Source: a virus
IMG/VR virus record: IMGVR_UViG_3300034062_000911
Location: 1 to 21,292 of that record
Length of the DNA: 21,292 nucleotides
Direction: 5' to 3' (one strand)
In this document: positions 5,713 to 12,658 of the stretch, one piece after another
Layout of the letters: each line of letters starts with the position of its first letter
How positions within the stretch are numbered: position 1 is the first letter of the stretch
Position numbers and translations under genes: made by a program
The notes under the pieces: generated by a model
The model's input: the letters and a program-made list of their open reading frames with translations, nothing else
What the model was told of the DNA's origin: nothing
Databases searched by the model: none

Positions 5713-7494
5713 ATGACAACTGATATTGTAATCGACTATAGTAGAGATTCGCTATTCGATGAGTTAGGTATTAAAAGATTGAAAGAAAGTTATATGAAGG
5801 AGGATGAAAATTCTCCACAAGAAAGGTTTGCTCATGTTTCAGAAGCGTTTGGTAGCAATCCAGAACATGCACAGCGATTATATGAATACAGCAGTAGGCA
5901 TTGGTTGTCTTATTCTACTCCCATTCTTTCTTTTGGTCGCAGTAGTCGTGGGCTCCCTATTTCATGTTTTCTTCCATATCTACACGATAGTGCAGAAGGT
6001 CTTGTTAACTGTCTCGCAGAAGTTAATTGGCTTTCGATGTTGGGTGGTGGTGTCGGGATCGGTGTCGGCATTCGCAGTTCGGATGATAAATCGGTTGGAG
6101 TCATGCCGCACCTTCGCACATATGACGCATCATCTCTCGCTTACAGACAAGGTAGGACTCGCCGTGGTTCCTACGCTACTTATCTTGATATTTCTCATCC
6201 TGATATTCTCTTATTTCTTGAGATGAGAAAGCCGACAGGCGACCCCAATCTACGCACATTGAACTTGCATCACGGCATTAACATTCCAGATTCATTCATG
6301 CAAATCGTTGAACGATGTATGCAAGACAAAGATGCAGATGATTCTTGGGAATTAAGAGACCCACACAACAATGAAGTGCGTGAAGTAGTTTCTGCTAAAG
6401 ACTTGTGGCAACGTGTGCTTGACATTCGTATGCAGACTGGTGAACCATATCTACATTTCATTGACGCAAGCAATCGTGCTATGCCAGAATTTCAAAAGAA
6501 GTTGGGACTCAGCATTAAGCAATCAAACTTGTGTTCTGAAATTATTTTACCTACAGACAAAGATAGAACAGCAGTATGTTGTTTGTCTTCAGTTAATTTG
6601 GAGTACTTTGATGAATGGAAGAATGATCCTTTATTCCTTGCTGATATTGCTGAAATGCTCGACAATGTTCTTCAGTATTTTATTGATAATGCTCCTGCCG
6701 CCGTTGAACGTGCAAGGTATTCTGCCATACGTGAGCGCAGTATTGGTGTCGGTGCTTTGGGCTTTCACGCTTATCTACAACGAAATAACGTACCGTTCGA
6801 GTCAGCACTCGCAGTCGGAAGAAACAAACAAATCTTTAAACACATCAGGGATGGATTAAATGTTGCGAATCTTAAATTGGGTAAAGAGCGAGGTGAGGCT
6901 CTTGACGCTGTTGGCACTGGTCAACGTTTCAGTCATCTTATGGCTGTCGCTCCAAATGCTTCTTCGTCTATCATCATGGGAAATACTAGCCCTAGTATCG
7001 AACCTTATCGTGCTAATGCTTATCGTCAGGACACTTTATCGGGGTCATCATTAGCCAAAAACAAATGGCTTGACAGGATCATCAAAAGTGTAGTAAAATC
7101 AGATGATGAGTACCAGACAGTTTGGTCTAGCATTATCGCAAATGATGGTAGTGTACAGCACTTAGATATTCTTGATGATTGGCAGAAAGATGTATTCAAG
7201 ACTTCTATGGAGATTGACCAACGTTGGTTAGTTAATCATGCCGCAGATAGACAAGAATATATCGATCAAGCGCAGTCATTGAATCTATTCTTCCGACCTG
7301 ATGTGAACATCATGTATCTACATGCAGTACATTTTCAAGCATGGAAGCAAGGCCTCAAAACATTGTACTACTGCCGTTCAGAGAAGATTGGTAAAGCAGA
7401 CAAGGTATCAAAACGCATTGAGCGTGAAGTAATTAAAGAACTCGACATGAAAGCACTGATCGATGGTGATGCATGTCTCGCATGTGAAGGATAA
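5713..7494 (+). CDS. nrdA: Ribonucleoside-diphosphate reductase large (alpha) subunit, without ATP cone
   Basis: This class Ia subunit reduces NDPs to dNDPs together with NrdB (8056-9051). It has 593 residues; cellular NrdA is about 750. The N-terminal ATP-cone domain is missing, as the protein begins almost directly with the catalytic-barrel lead-in, so dATP feedback inhibition is probably lost. Catalytic residues are in place by alignment from memory: Cys85 (PISCFL) and Cys289 (AVCCLSS) as the substrate-reducing pair, Asn272, Cys274 and Glu276 (SNLCSE) for the thiyl radical site, Tyr552-Tyr553 (LYYCRS) for radical transfer, and a C-terminal CLAC (Cys588, Cys591) that accepts electrons from thioredoxin. 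The start directly follows the thyX stop, with GAAGGAA (5701-5707) upstream. The frame is uninterrupted, with no intron or intein. Confidence 0.95.
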   Translation: MTTDIVIDYSRDSLFDELGIKRLKESYMKEDENSPQERFAHVSEAFGSNPEHAQRLYEYSSRHWLSYSTPILSFGRSSRGLPISCFLPYLHDSAEGLVNCLAEVNWLSMLGGGVGIGVGIRSSDDKSVGVMPHLRTYDASSLAYRQGRTRRGSYATYLDISHPDILLFLEMRKPTGDPNLRTLNLHHGINIPDSFMQIVERCMQDKDADDSWELRDPHNNEVREVVSAKDLWQRVLDIRMQTGEPYLHFIDASNRAMPEFQKKLGLSIKQSNLCSEIILPTDKDRTAVCCLSSVNLEYFDEWKNDPLFLADIAEMLDNVLQYFIDNAPAAVERARYSAIRERSIGVGALGFHAYLQRNNVPFESALAVGRNKQIFKHIRDGLNVANLKLGKERGEALDAVGTGQRFSHLMAVAPNASSSIIMGNTSPSIEPYRANAYRQDTLSGSSLAKNKWLDRIIKSVVKSDDEYQTVWSSIIANDGSVQHLDILDDWQKDVFKTSMEIDQRWLVNHAADRQEYIDQAQSLNLFFRPDVNIMYLHAVHFQAWKQGLKTLYYCRSEKIGKADKVSKRIEREVIKELDMKALIDGDACLACEG

Positions 7495-7496
7495 AA

Positions 7497-7739
7497 ATGA
7501 AAGTACTTAGATTTACAGCATCATGGTGTCAGCCATGTAAGATGTTAGCAAAAACATTAGAAGACGTTGAAACTCAAATTCCAATTGAAGTTATTGACAT
7601 TGATGAGAATCAACAAATCGCAATGGACTATGGCATTCGTGGTGTCCCAACTTTAGTGATGATAGATGGTGACATTGAAGTTAAACGATTCTCTGGCATG
7701 AAAATGAAAAATGAAATAGAAACTTGGTTAGGAGCTTAA
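7497..7739 (+). CDS. Small thioredoxin-like protein, probable reductant of ribonucleotide reductase
   Basis: This 80-residue protein starts at ATG 7497, two bases after nrdA. The active site is WCQPC (Trp10-Cys14) within MKVLRFTASWCQPCKMLA. A central VIDIDENQQIAMDYGIRGVPTLVMIDG carries the cis-proline motif GVPT (about 49-52), and the C-terminal FSGMK helix completes a short thioredoxin fold. It is about 25 residues shorter than cellular thioredoxin, closer to glutaredoxin/NrdH and T4 NrdC in size, but the Trp-Cys-x-Pro-Cys site is thioredoxin-like. Its place between nrdA and nrdB strongly suggests it recycles the C-terminal cysteines of NrdA. The symbol nrdC would fit by position but not by active-site type. 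Confidence 0.85.
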   Translation: MKVLRFTASWCQPCKMLAKTLEDVETQIPIEVIDIDENQQIAMDYGIRGVPTLVMIDGDIEVKRFSGMKMKNEIETWLGA

Positions 7740-8048
7740 ATGGAATTCTCAACCTCAGACGTAATATTTTTAGTTGTATTGTCAATTTATTTCTTATTCA
7801 GAGATTTGAAAAAACGATTTCAAGTAAGAGAAAATGAAATTGATAAAGTTCTTGCTGAAGCGGAACAAGTTAAATATAAAAATATGGTAAGAGAAGTTAT
7901 GTTTTGCAAGAGTGAAATCGTTGAAGGACAAATTTTTGTCTACGAAAAAGACACGAATGCATTCATCACACAACAGCCTAACGTTGAAAGTATGTTTAAA
8001 TATTTTATAAACAATTACCCAAACAGAAGAATACAATTCGGAGAATAA
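7740..8048 (+). CDS. Small single-TM protein of unknown function inside the nrd operon
   Basis: This 102-residue protein starts at ATG 7740, directly after the thioredoxin-like stop, with AGGAGC (7730-7735) just upstream. One hydrophobic segment spans residues 8-20 (VIFLVVLSIYFLF), followed by a basic RDLKKRFQVR stop-transfer and a helical, charged stretch (about 30-48). The soluble C-terminal part (about 50-102) has VMFCKSEIVEGQIFVYEKDTNAF, a compact beta pattern, and ends in NYPNRRIQFGE. I do not recognise a family with confidence; similar membrane-anchored small proteins are scattered through T4-like phages. The unusual point is its place between the reductant and nrdB. It could tether a complex to the membrane or simply be a passenger gene. 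Confidence 0.65.
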   Translation: MEFSTSDVIFLVVLSIYFLFRDLKKRFQVRENEIDKVLAEAEQVKYKNMVREVMFCKSEIVEGQIFVYEKDTNAFITQQPNVESMFKYFINNYPNRRIQFGE

Positions 8049-8055
8049 TAAAAAA

Positions 8056-9051
8056 ATGAGTGCAACAAAAGTAAAAAGTAATTTGATGGATGGCAGAGAT
8101 GCATTCAAGCCATTTAATTATCCGTGGGCGTATGATGCGTGGCTGAAGCACGAACAAAGTCATTGGTTACATACAGAAGTTCCAATGGCTGAAGATGTAA
8201 AAGATTGGAAGAAAAAATTAACAGCAGACGAGAAACATTTTCTCACAAACATTTTTCGTTTCTTTACTCAAGGTGACATTGACGTTGCTGGCGGTTATGT
8301 AAAGAACTATCTACCATACTTCAAGCAACCAGAAGTACGTATGATGTTGCTTGGCTTTGCCGCTAGAGAAGCATTGCACGTTGCCGCATACTCACACTTG
8401 ATTGAAACGTTAGGTCTTCCAGATACAACTTATAACGAATTCTTAGCATATCAAGAAATGAAAGACAAGCACGATTACGTGTTAGACATTTCAAATGCAA
8501 ATGGTGACTTGCAATCTACTGCTACACACATTGCGGTATTCTCAGCATTCACAGAAGGTATGCAGTTGTTCTCTTCATTCATTATGTTGTTGAACTTCCC
8601 ACGTACTGGCAAGATGAAAGGTATGGGACAGATTGTTACTTGGTCTATCGTAGATGAAACGCAACATTGCGAATCTATGATTAAGCTATTCAGAACATTC
8701 ATTCAAGAAAATAATGAAATCTGGAATGATGACTTGAAGTCTAAGATATATACTATTGCAGAACGAATGGTAGAGTTAGAAGACAAGTTTATTGACTTAG
8801 CTTTTGGTATCAGTCACATGGAAGGACTTACTTCAGAAGAAGTTAAGAAGTACATTCGTTACATTGCAGATAGACGCCTTATCAGTCTTGGACTAAAAGG
8901 TATTTTTAAAGTCAAAAAGAATCCACTACCTTGGGTTGAAGAAATGATTAATGCACCGACACATACAAACTTCTTTGAAAACCGTGCTACAGATTATGCA
9001 AAGGGCGCAACCAAAGGCGATTGGGCAGATGTGTGGGGCAAAGCGGCATGA
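8056..9051 (+). CDS. nrdB: Ribonucleoside-diphosphate reductase small (beta) subunit
   Basis: NrdB houses the di-iron tyrosyl-radical cofactor that starts catalysis in NrdA. It has 331 residues and starts at ATG 8056, with GGAGAA (8040-8045) upstream. Iron ligands by comparison with the family: Asp74 (TQGDID), Glu105 and His108 (REALH), Glu167 (TEGMQ), Glu201 and His204 (DETQH). The radical tyrosine is Tyr112 (EALHVAAY), four residues after His108 as in class Ia enzymes, so this is not a Tyr-less class Ic type. The C-terminal tail (FENRATDYAKG...DVWGKAA) should dock into NrdA. The frame is continuous, without intron or intein. The stop overlaps the next ATG (ATGA, 9048-9051), coupling it to the receiver-like protein. 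Confidence 0.95.
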   Translation: MSATKVKSNLMDGRDAFKPFNYPWAYDAWLKHEQSHWLHTEVPMAEDVKDWKKKLTADEKHFLTNIFRFFTQGDIDVAGGYVKNYLPYFKQPEVRMMLLGFAAREALHVAAYSHLIETLGLPDTTYNEFLAYQEMKDKHDYVLDISNANGDLQSTATHIAVFSAFTEGMQLFSSFIMLLNFPRTGKMKGMGQIVTWSIVDETQHCESMIKLFRTFIQENNEIWNDDLKSKIYTIAERMVELEDKFIDLAFGISHMEGLTSEEVKKYIRYIADRRLISLGLKGIFKVKKNPLPWVEEMINAPTHTNFFENRATDYAKGATKGDWADVWGKAA

Positions 9052-9377
9052 TAATCGATCCAAATACAAGAGTTCTTGTTGTGGACAATATACCAAAACA
9101 ATTACAAGAGACTGCAAACATTGCAAGAAGAATTGGCTATAAAGCTGTAGATACTGTATCAAGCAATATTGATGCGTTAACTAAATTGAGATATCAGAAG
9201 TATGGTTTGATTATTTCAGACAATGCAGACTTATTCAAAAACACACCAGATACACAATGCAATATAGTTGTTTTATATTCCGAACATAAACTCAATACTA
9301 TCAATTCTAGTGTTCATAAATACATTGTTAAGCCGTTTAGTGAAGAAACACTAAAACATACTATAGAAGAAATTTAA
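9048..9377 (+). CDS. Compact CheY-like receiver-domain protein
   Basis: The start chosen is ATG 9048, overlapping the nrdB stop (ATGA); the in-frame ATG at 9021 would add nine residues inside nrdB. The 109-residue product has the beta/alpha order of a response-regulator receiver: RVLVVDN (Asp13-Asn14, where CheY has Asp-Asp), an amphipathic helix, LTKLRYQKYGLIISD (Asp58, the phospho-acceptor position), NIVVLYS (Ser78, the Thr/Ser switch) and KYIVKPFSEETLKHTI (Lys95-Pro96, the invariant Lys). About 37 residues separate Asp58 from Lys95, against about 52 in CheY, so helix 3/4 regions are shortened. It has no output domain. One acidic Mg2+ ligand is replaced by Asn, so phosphorylation is uncertain. 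It could be a decoy for a host histidine kinase or a structural relic. Confidence 0.65.
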   Translation: MIIDPNTRVLVVDNIPKQLQETANIARRIGYKAVDTVSSNIDALTKLRYQKYGLIISDNADLFKNTPDTQCNIVVLYSEHKLNTINSSVHKYIVKPFSEETLKHTIEEI

Positions 9378-9385
9378 GGAAACAT

Positions 9386-9841
9386 ATGAAAAATTTATTT
9401 TGGGCAATATGCGTAGTAGTGGGTTTTGCATACCCAGCAATGAATACATACGCACAGGGAAAACAAAAAGCTGGAGTAACATATGACGCTAATATTACTA
9501 GGGTTATTGATGGGGATACTGTTGCGTTTGAAGCGGCTTGGTTGCCAGACCCACTCAAAAAAGAATTGAGCATTCGTGTCTTTGGTGTTGACACACCAGA
9601 AAAAGGACACAGAGCGCAATGCCCAAGTGAAGCACAGCGTGGCGAAGCCGCTAGTAAATTCACGAAAGATATGATTGCCGCAAGTCAAAAGCGTCAAGTT
9701 GTTTTGATGGATTGGGACAAGTATGGTGGTCGTGTTCTTGGTGATGTTATTCTCAACGGACAAAGTTTACGTGCTATGTTAATTTCTAAAGGTTACGCTA
9801 GAGAGTACTACGGCGAGGCTAAAACATCTTGGTGTAATTGA
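9386..9841 (+). CDS. Secreted staphylococcal-type (thermonuclease) nuclease
   Basis: This 151-residue protein starts at ATG 9386 behind an AAGGAA site (9376-9381). A signal peptide covers residues 1-23 (hydrophobic FWAICVVVGFAYPAM, cleavage probably after TYA). The SNase fold follows: TRVIDGDTVAF with Asp42 and Asp44, IRVFGVDTPE with Arg64, Asp69 and Glu72, and DKYGGRVLGDV with Arg116. These match the Arg35, Asp40, Glu43, Arg87 and Asp21 active-site set of staphylococcal nuclease. Cys79 and Cys150 could form a disulfide, as expected in the periplasm. The enzyme would cut DNA or RNA outside the cytoplasm, for example incoming phage DNA at superinfection or released host DNA for nucleotide recycling. 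The catalytic call is firm; the biological role is inference. Confidence 0.9.
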   Translation: MKNLFWAICVVVGFAYPAMNTYAQGKQKAGVTYDANITRVIDGDTVAFEAAWLPDPLKKELSIRVFGVDTPEKGHRAQCPSEAQRGEAASKFTKDMIAASQKRQVVLMDWDKYGGRVLGDVILNGQSLRAMLISKGYAREYYGEAKTSWCN

Positions 9842-10477
9842 ATGTCATTTTTAATAGCCAATTTACCACCTGTTCACTGCTTTGTTAGAAAAGAATTTCT
9901 ATACGACTTCAAAGAAGGTCATGGTGAATATGTACCCTGTATTTGGGTAAGCATCAAATCGATTCGTGGTCAAGCATTTCGAATCGAATCATATCTTCCA
10001 GAGTATGGCGCACTCTATGACAAATTACCATTGAGTGCATACGTAAGTAGAGATCACAATCTAGATCCAGATAAATTTGTTCCTCTAGATTACCTACAAA
10101 TTTGGGACTGTCTTGGATACGACATGACAGTTATACAAAAAGTCTTTCTTAAAAACCTAACAGGAAAATTTTACGCAAAAGACAAAAGCTGGTACCAAGG
10201 CAACTACATGTTCACTGTTGACCATGCGGCACCAGACCATAATATGATTGACTTGACATATTCTGAGTGGCCAGAAGATCACAAGTCATACAATTTCATT
10301 GAACTAGATAATGGACAGTATGCGGCACAACCGAATAATCGATGTATATTCTACGATGCCGCAAGTAATCCTAAAGAAATGAAGTTTCCAGATTTTAAAG
10401 TCGCAACAAGAAAGTTTGTTGTTGAACACAATCCGAAATGGGCTTTAGGTGATACAGACACAGTAATGTACGAATAA
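9842..10477 (+). CDS. Conserved phage protein of unknown function (SLPPV-type)
   Basis: This 211-residue soluble protein starts at ATG 9842, immediately after the nuclease stop. Characteristic segments are MSFLIANLPPVHCFVRKEFLYDF, then YVPCIWVSIKSIRGQAF, ESYLPEYGALYDKLPLSAYV, LDYLQIWDC, a FTVDHAAPDHN segment and YAAQPNNRCIFYD. I recall this pattern from a protein present in very many marine and freshwater myoviruses and siphoviruses, always without a known activity. Conserved acidic, His and aromatic residues suggest a folded enzyme or structural protein rather than a linker. There is no signal peptide, TM or coiled coil. The neighbours (secreted nuclease and resolvase) do not settle its job. 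Confidence 0.75.
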   Translation: MSFLIANLPPVHCFVRKEFLYDFKEGHGEYVPCIWVSIKSIRGQAFRIESYLPEYGALYDKLPLSAYVSRDHNLDPDKFVPLDYLQIWDCLGYDMTVIQKVFLKNLTGKFYAKDKSWYQGNYMFTVDHAAPDHNMIDLTYSEWPEDHKSYNFIELDNGQYAAQPNNRCIFYDAASNPKEMKFPDFKVATRKFVVEHNPKWALGDTDTVMYE

Positions 10478-10488
10478 GGAGAAACTAC

Positions 10489-10701
10489 ATGACAACATAC
10501 AACGTATTCTGCGACACATGCGAAGCTGAGTATACTGTTACACCATTAGCAGGCGCAGGAATCACAACACCAACACATTGTTCTTATTGCGGTTCATCAA
10601 TAACTGAAGAAGCAATTTCAGAAAAAGATGAAGAGTGGACAGATGAAGATTGGGATAGTTTAGTAGAAGACGATGAATGGTCTTCAGAGAAAGATAAATG
10701 A
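10489..10701 (+). CDS. Small zinc-ribbon protein with acidic tail
   Basis: This 70-residue protein starts at ATG 10489 with one of the best ribosome sites in the window (AAGGAG, 10477-10482). Two Cys pairs, Cys8-Cys11 (FCDTCEAEY) and Cys31-Cys34 (HCSYCGSS), form a zinc ribbon like that of FmdB or rubredoxin-type regulators. The C-terminal 35 residues are strongly acidic (Asp/Glu and Trp, such as EDWDSLVEDDEW). Acidic zinc-ribbon proteins often bind polymerase, ribosome or DNA-binding partners or mimic DNA. Its stop overlaps the next start by ATGA (10698-10701), linking it to the RuvC-like resolvase. No exact family is assigned. Confidence 0.75.
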   Translation: MTTYNVFCDTCEAEYTVTPLAGAGITTPTHCSYCGSSITEEAISEKDEEWTDEDWDSLVEDDEWSSEKDK

Positions 10702-11267
10702 TTGTAGCAGGAGTAGATTATTCTCTAACCTGTCCTGCAATGTGTGTGTTTGATACTGAAGATGGTGAATTTAATTTTGAAAAGTGTCAGTTCTATTATC
10801 TGACACAATCTAGAAAATATGATGTACAATTTAAAAACATAAGAGGTAAGTTTTTCGACCACGAAGGAATGACTGACGTATTGCGATACGATGGTATTTC
10901 AAATTTCTTCATCGACAGACTGTTAGAGACAGACAAAGACTGCCATGTATTCCTAGAAGGATATTCTATGGGATCAAAAGGCAGAGTGTTTAACATTGCA
11001 GAGAATGCTGGCATTCTAAAATACAGACTATGGTTGTTTGCCGTAGAGTGTACAGAGATACCACCAACAGTACTTAAGAAATATGCTACTGGTAAGGGTA
11101 ATGCAAACAAAGAACGAATGCAGGAAGTCTTTGAAGAATTCAATGACATTCGTTTAAAAGAAGAACTACATATGACAGAGAAGCAATGGAATCCTTCTTC
11201 CGACTTGATTGATGCGTATTGGCTATGCAAATATGGATTTGACAAGTTGACATCCGAAGCAAAGTAG
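10698..11267 (+). CDS. RuvC-like Holliday-junction resolvase / RNase H-fold endonuclease
   Basis: This 189-residue protein has the RNase H-fold pattern of phage RuvC-like resolvases. The first strand is IVAGVDYSLTCPA with Asp7, the second acidic residue is Glu87 in VFLEGYSMGSKG, and the C-terminal acidic pair is Asp169/Asp172 in SSDLIDAYWL. Between them, PPTVLKKYATGKGNANKERM (123-141) is the Lys-rich substrate loop and helix typical of this group. It would cut branched DNA in replication or recombination, or clear branches before packaging. The start overlaps the zinc-ribbon stop (ATGA). The last codons contain the -35 box of the following promoter, and the stop lies inside its palindrome. 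T4 itself uses endonuclease VII (gp49), so this may replace that function. Confidence 0.8.
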   Translation: MIVAGVDYSLTCPAMCVFDTEDGEFNFEKCQFYYLTQSRKYDVQFKNIRGKFFDHEGMTDVLRYDGISNFFIDRLLETDKDCHVFLEGYSMGSKGRVFNIAENAGILKYRLWLFAVECTEIPPTVLKKYATGKGNANKERMQEVFEEFNDIRLKEELHMTEKQWNPSSDLIDAYWLCKYGFDKLTSEAK

Positions 11268-11275
11268 AGTATACT
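11247..11275 (+). promoter_or_regulatory. Sigma70-type promoter upstream of the ClpP-like gene
   Basis: A consensus -35 TTGACA (11247-11252, inside the end of the resolvase gene) is followed after exactly 17 bases by TATACT (11270-11275). An extra TATAAT lies at 11282-11287 without a good -35. The ClpP-like ATG is at 11302, leaving a short leader. This is the second near-consensus sigma70 promoter in the window and probably drives the 11302-16744 block. Confidence 0.7.
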
Positions 11276-11278
11276 CTA
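11265..11278. repeat. Perfect 14-bp palindrome over the -10 box
   Basis: TAGAGTATACTCTA reads the same on both strands and contains the whole -10 hexamer TATACT (11270-11275). It also begins with the TAG stop of the resolvase gene. It resembles a repressor operator placed on a promoter. The sequence is unrelated to the inverted repeat at 3931-3958, but its placement is the same. Confidence 0.75.
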
Positions 11279-11301
11279 TATTATAATAGAAAGTGATAAT
11301 T

Positions 11302-11955
11302 ATGGAAGAAGAAAAAATCAGTTCGTTGTTTGGCATAGATGAAGACAAAAAGCCTAGACAACCAAAAATACTTGGACAATTACACACTCTATATTTGTGT
11401 GGCGAATTAACTGCGCCTAATGAATACATAGATTGGTTTGAACTTATCAGAAACGCAAATGAAAATGATGTGATTAAAATTCACATTAATTCTCATGGTG
11501 GTAATTTATTTACTGCTGTGCAGTTGATGCGTGTTATGGCAGAGTCTCAAGCAAACATCATTGCATCCGTAGAAGGTGCATGTATGTCAGCCGCAACAAT
11601 GATATTCTTAGCCGCAGATGGCTTTGAGATATCAGAAAACTCCATGTTCATGTTTCACAATTACTCTGGTGGAACTATTGGCAAGGGTGGTGAGATGTAC
11701 GACAACATCATGTATGAACGCAAGTGGTCAGATAAATTCATGCGAAGCGTCTATTCAGGATTCTTAACAGACGATGAAATCAAATCCATGTTAGAGAATA
11801 AAGACATTTGGATGGATCCAGATGAAGTATTCAAACGTCTAAACAAACGCGGTGAAGAAATTATGAAAGCATCTGCGCCTAAGCCTAAAAAACCTAGAGC
11901 AAAACCTGTGCCAAAGAAAGCACCTGCTAAAAAAGTGAGGAAGACAAATGAGTGA
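11302..11955 (+). CDS. clpP: ClpP-like serine protease with basic Pro/Ala-rich tail
   Basis: The start chosen is ATG 11302 (217 residues); a GTG at 11293 would add three residues. The crotonase-like ClpP fold is clear: LYLCGELT (30-37), IKIHINSHGGNLFTAVQL (58-75), EGACMSAATMIFLAADG (91-107) with nucleophile Ser96, MFMFHNYSGG with His119, and NKDIWMDPDEVFKRL with Asp168 at the place of ClpP Asp171. The triad Ser96/His119/Asp168 is therefore complete. The last 28 residues are rich in Lys, Pro and Ala, unlike cellular ClpP. No Clp ATPase gene is near, so it may use host ClpX/A, act alone, or serve as a head-maturation type protease. ClpP-like proteins are known in T4-like cyanophages. Its gene follows a palindrome-controlled promoter and overlaps the next gene by 8 bases. 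Confidence 0.85.
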   Translation: MEEEKISSLFGIDEDKKPRQPKILGQLHTLYLCGELTAPNEYIDWFELIRNANENDVIKIHINSHGGNLFTAVQLMRVMAESQANIIASVEGACMSAATMIFLAADGFEISENSMFMFHNYSGGTIGKGGEMYDNIMYERKWSDKFMRSVYSGFLTDDEIKSMLENKDIWMDPDEVFKRLNKRGEEIMKASAPKPKKPRAKPVPKKAPAKKVRKTNE

Positions 11956-12658
11956 AAGTGTATTCTTAGTATCGTCAGCGATTCATGCAAAGCATGGCGT
12001 GTATGACACTCAAACGAGACTTGAACAAACTATTGAAACCTGCAAGTCTATTAGAAACAAGTGCGATGCAGATATCATTGTACTAGATGGTGGCTATGAA
12101 GATATCACAGAAAAAGAACGTGATATATTATCACCACACATTAAAAGATTTTATAGTTTTGCTGACGCAGATAATGTTAAACAAATTCAACAAGTGCCAA
12201 ATCACGATATTGTAAAGAATATGATTGAGATCATCATATTCGGTTCGTTCTTTGATAAAGCAGTTGAAGATGGTTGGCGTGAGAAATACAAACGTGTCTT
12301 CAAGATGAGTGGTCGTTATACGTTGAATGATGATTTCAACTATGACAAACACATGGAAGCTAAAGACAAAGTTGTCATTCGTGGCCCATTCACAAGTCAA
12401 TTCAAATCAGAAATCACAGGCGGTGTCTCATTGCAATATATGAGTCGCTTGTGGAGTTTTGATGCATTCTTACTCCCATACATTCGAGACCTTTATACTG
12501 ACATGTTTAATCACATGACAGATAGATTGAACGCAAAGGGCTACATTGACATTGAACATTTATTGTTCCATCACATCGACCCTGTGCTGATTGAGAATAT
12601 TGGTAAACTTGGTGTAGAAGGAAACATTGCACCGAACGGAGCGAGGGTAGCAGATTGA
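11948..12658 (+). CDS. Glycosyltransferase-like conserved phage protein (first of pair)
   Basis: This 236-residue protein starts at ATG 11948 with a GAGGAAG site, overlapping the protease stop by 8 bases. A Rossmann-like opening (ESVFLVSSAIHA, then CDADIIVLDGGYED) is followed by an Ile/Phe-rich helix and the motif KRVFKMSGRYTLNDDF (about 115-130). K-[IM]-[ST]-G-R-Y in this position is typical of sugar-transferase-like proteins that I recall in marine phages. A C-terminal part has YIDIEHLLFHHI and EGNIAPNG. There is no DxD motif of the usual type, although NDDF could serve. No signal peptide or TM. It may modify the phage DNA, capsid or host glycans; function is inferred from motif memory only. 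Confidence 0.5.
   Translation: MSESVFLVSSAIHAKHGVYDTQTRLEQTIETCKSIRNKCDADIIVLDGGYEDITEKERDILSPHIKRFYSFADADNVKQIQQVPNHDIVKNMIEIIIFGSFFDKAVEDGWREKYKRVFKMSGRYTLNDDFNYDKHMEAKDKVVIRGPFTSQFKSEITGGVSLQYMSRLWSFDAFLLPYIRDLYTDMFNHMTDRLNAKGYIDIEHLLFHHIDPVLIENIGKLGVEGNIAPNGARVAD

Noticed and set aside
5804-7054. ORFs of 60-150 residues in other frames within nrdA
   Set aside because: Shadows of the reductase gene, whose frame has full catalytic residues and no interruptions.
5713-9051. Intein or self-splicing intron in nrdA or nrdB, common in T4-like phages
   Set aside because: Both frames are continuous, with family motifs at the expected spacing.
9336-9355. Inverted repeat TTTAGTG / CACTAAA with 6-base loop near the end of the receiver-like gene
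   Set aside because: A 7-bp dyad with a short loop is expected about ten times by chance in 21 kb; it lies in coding sequence and has no promoter or T run in place.
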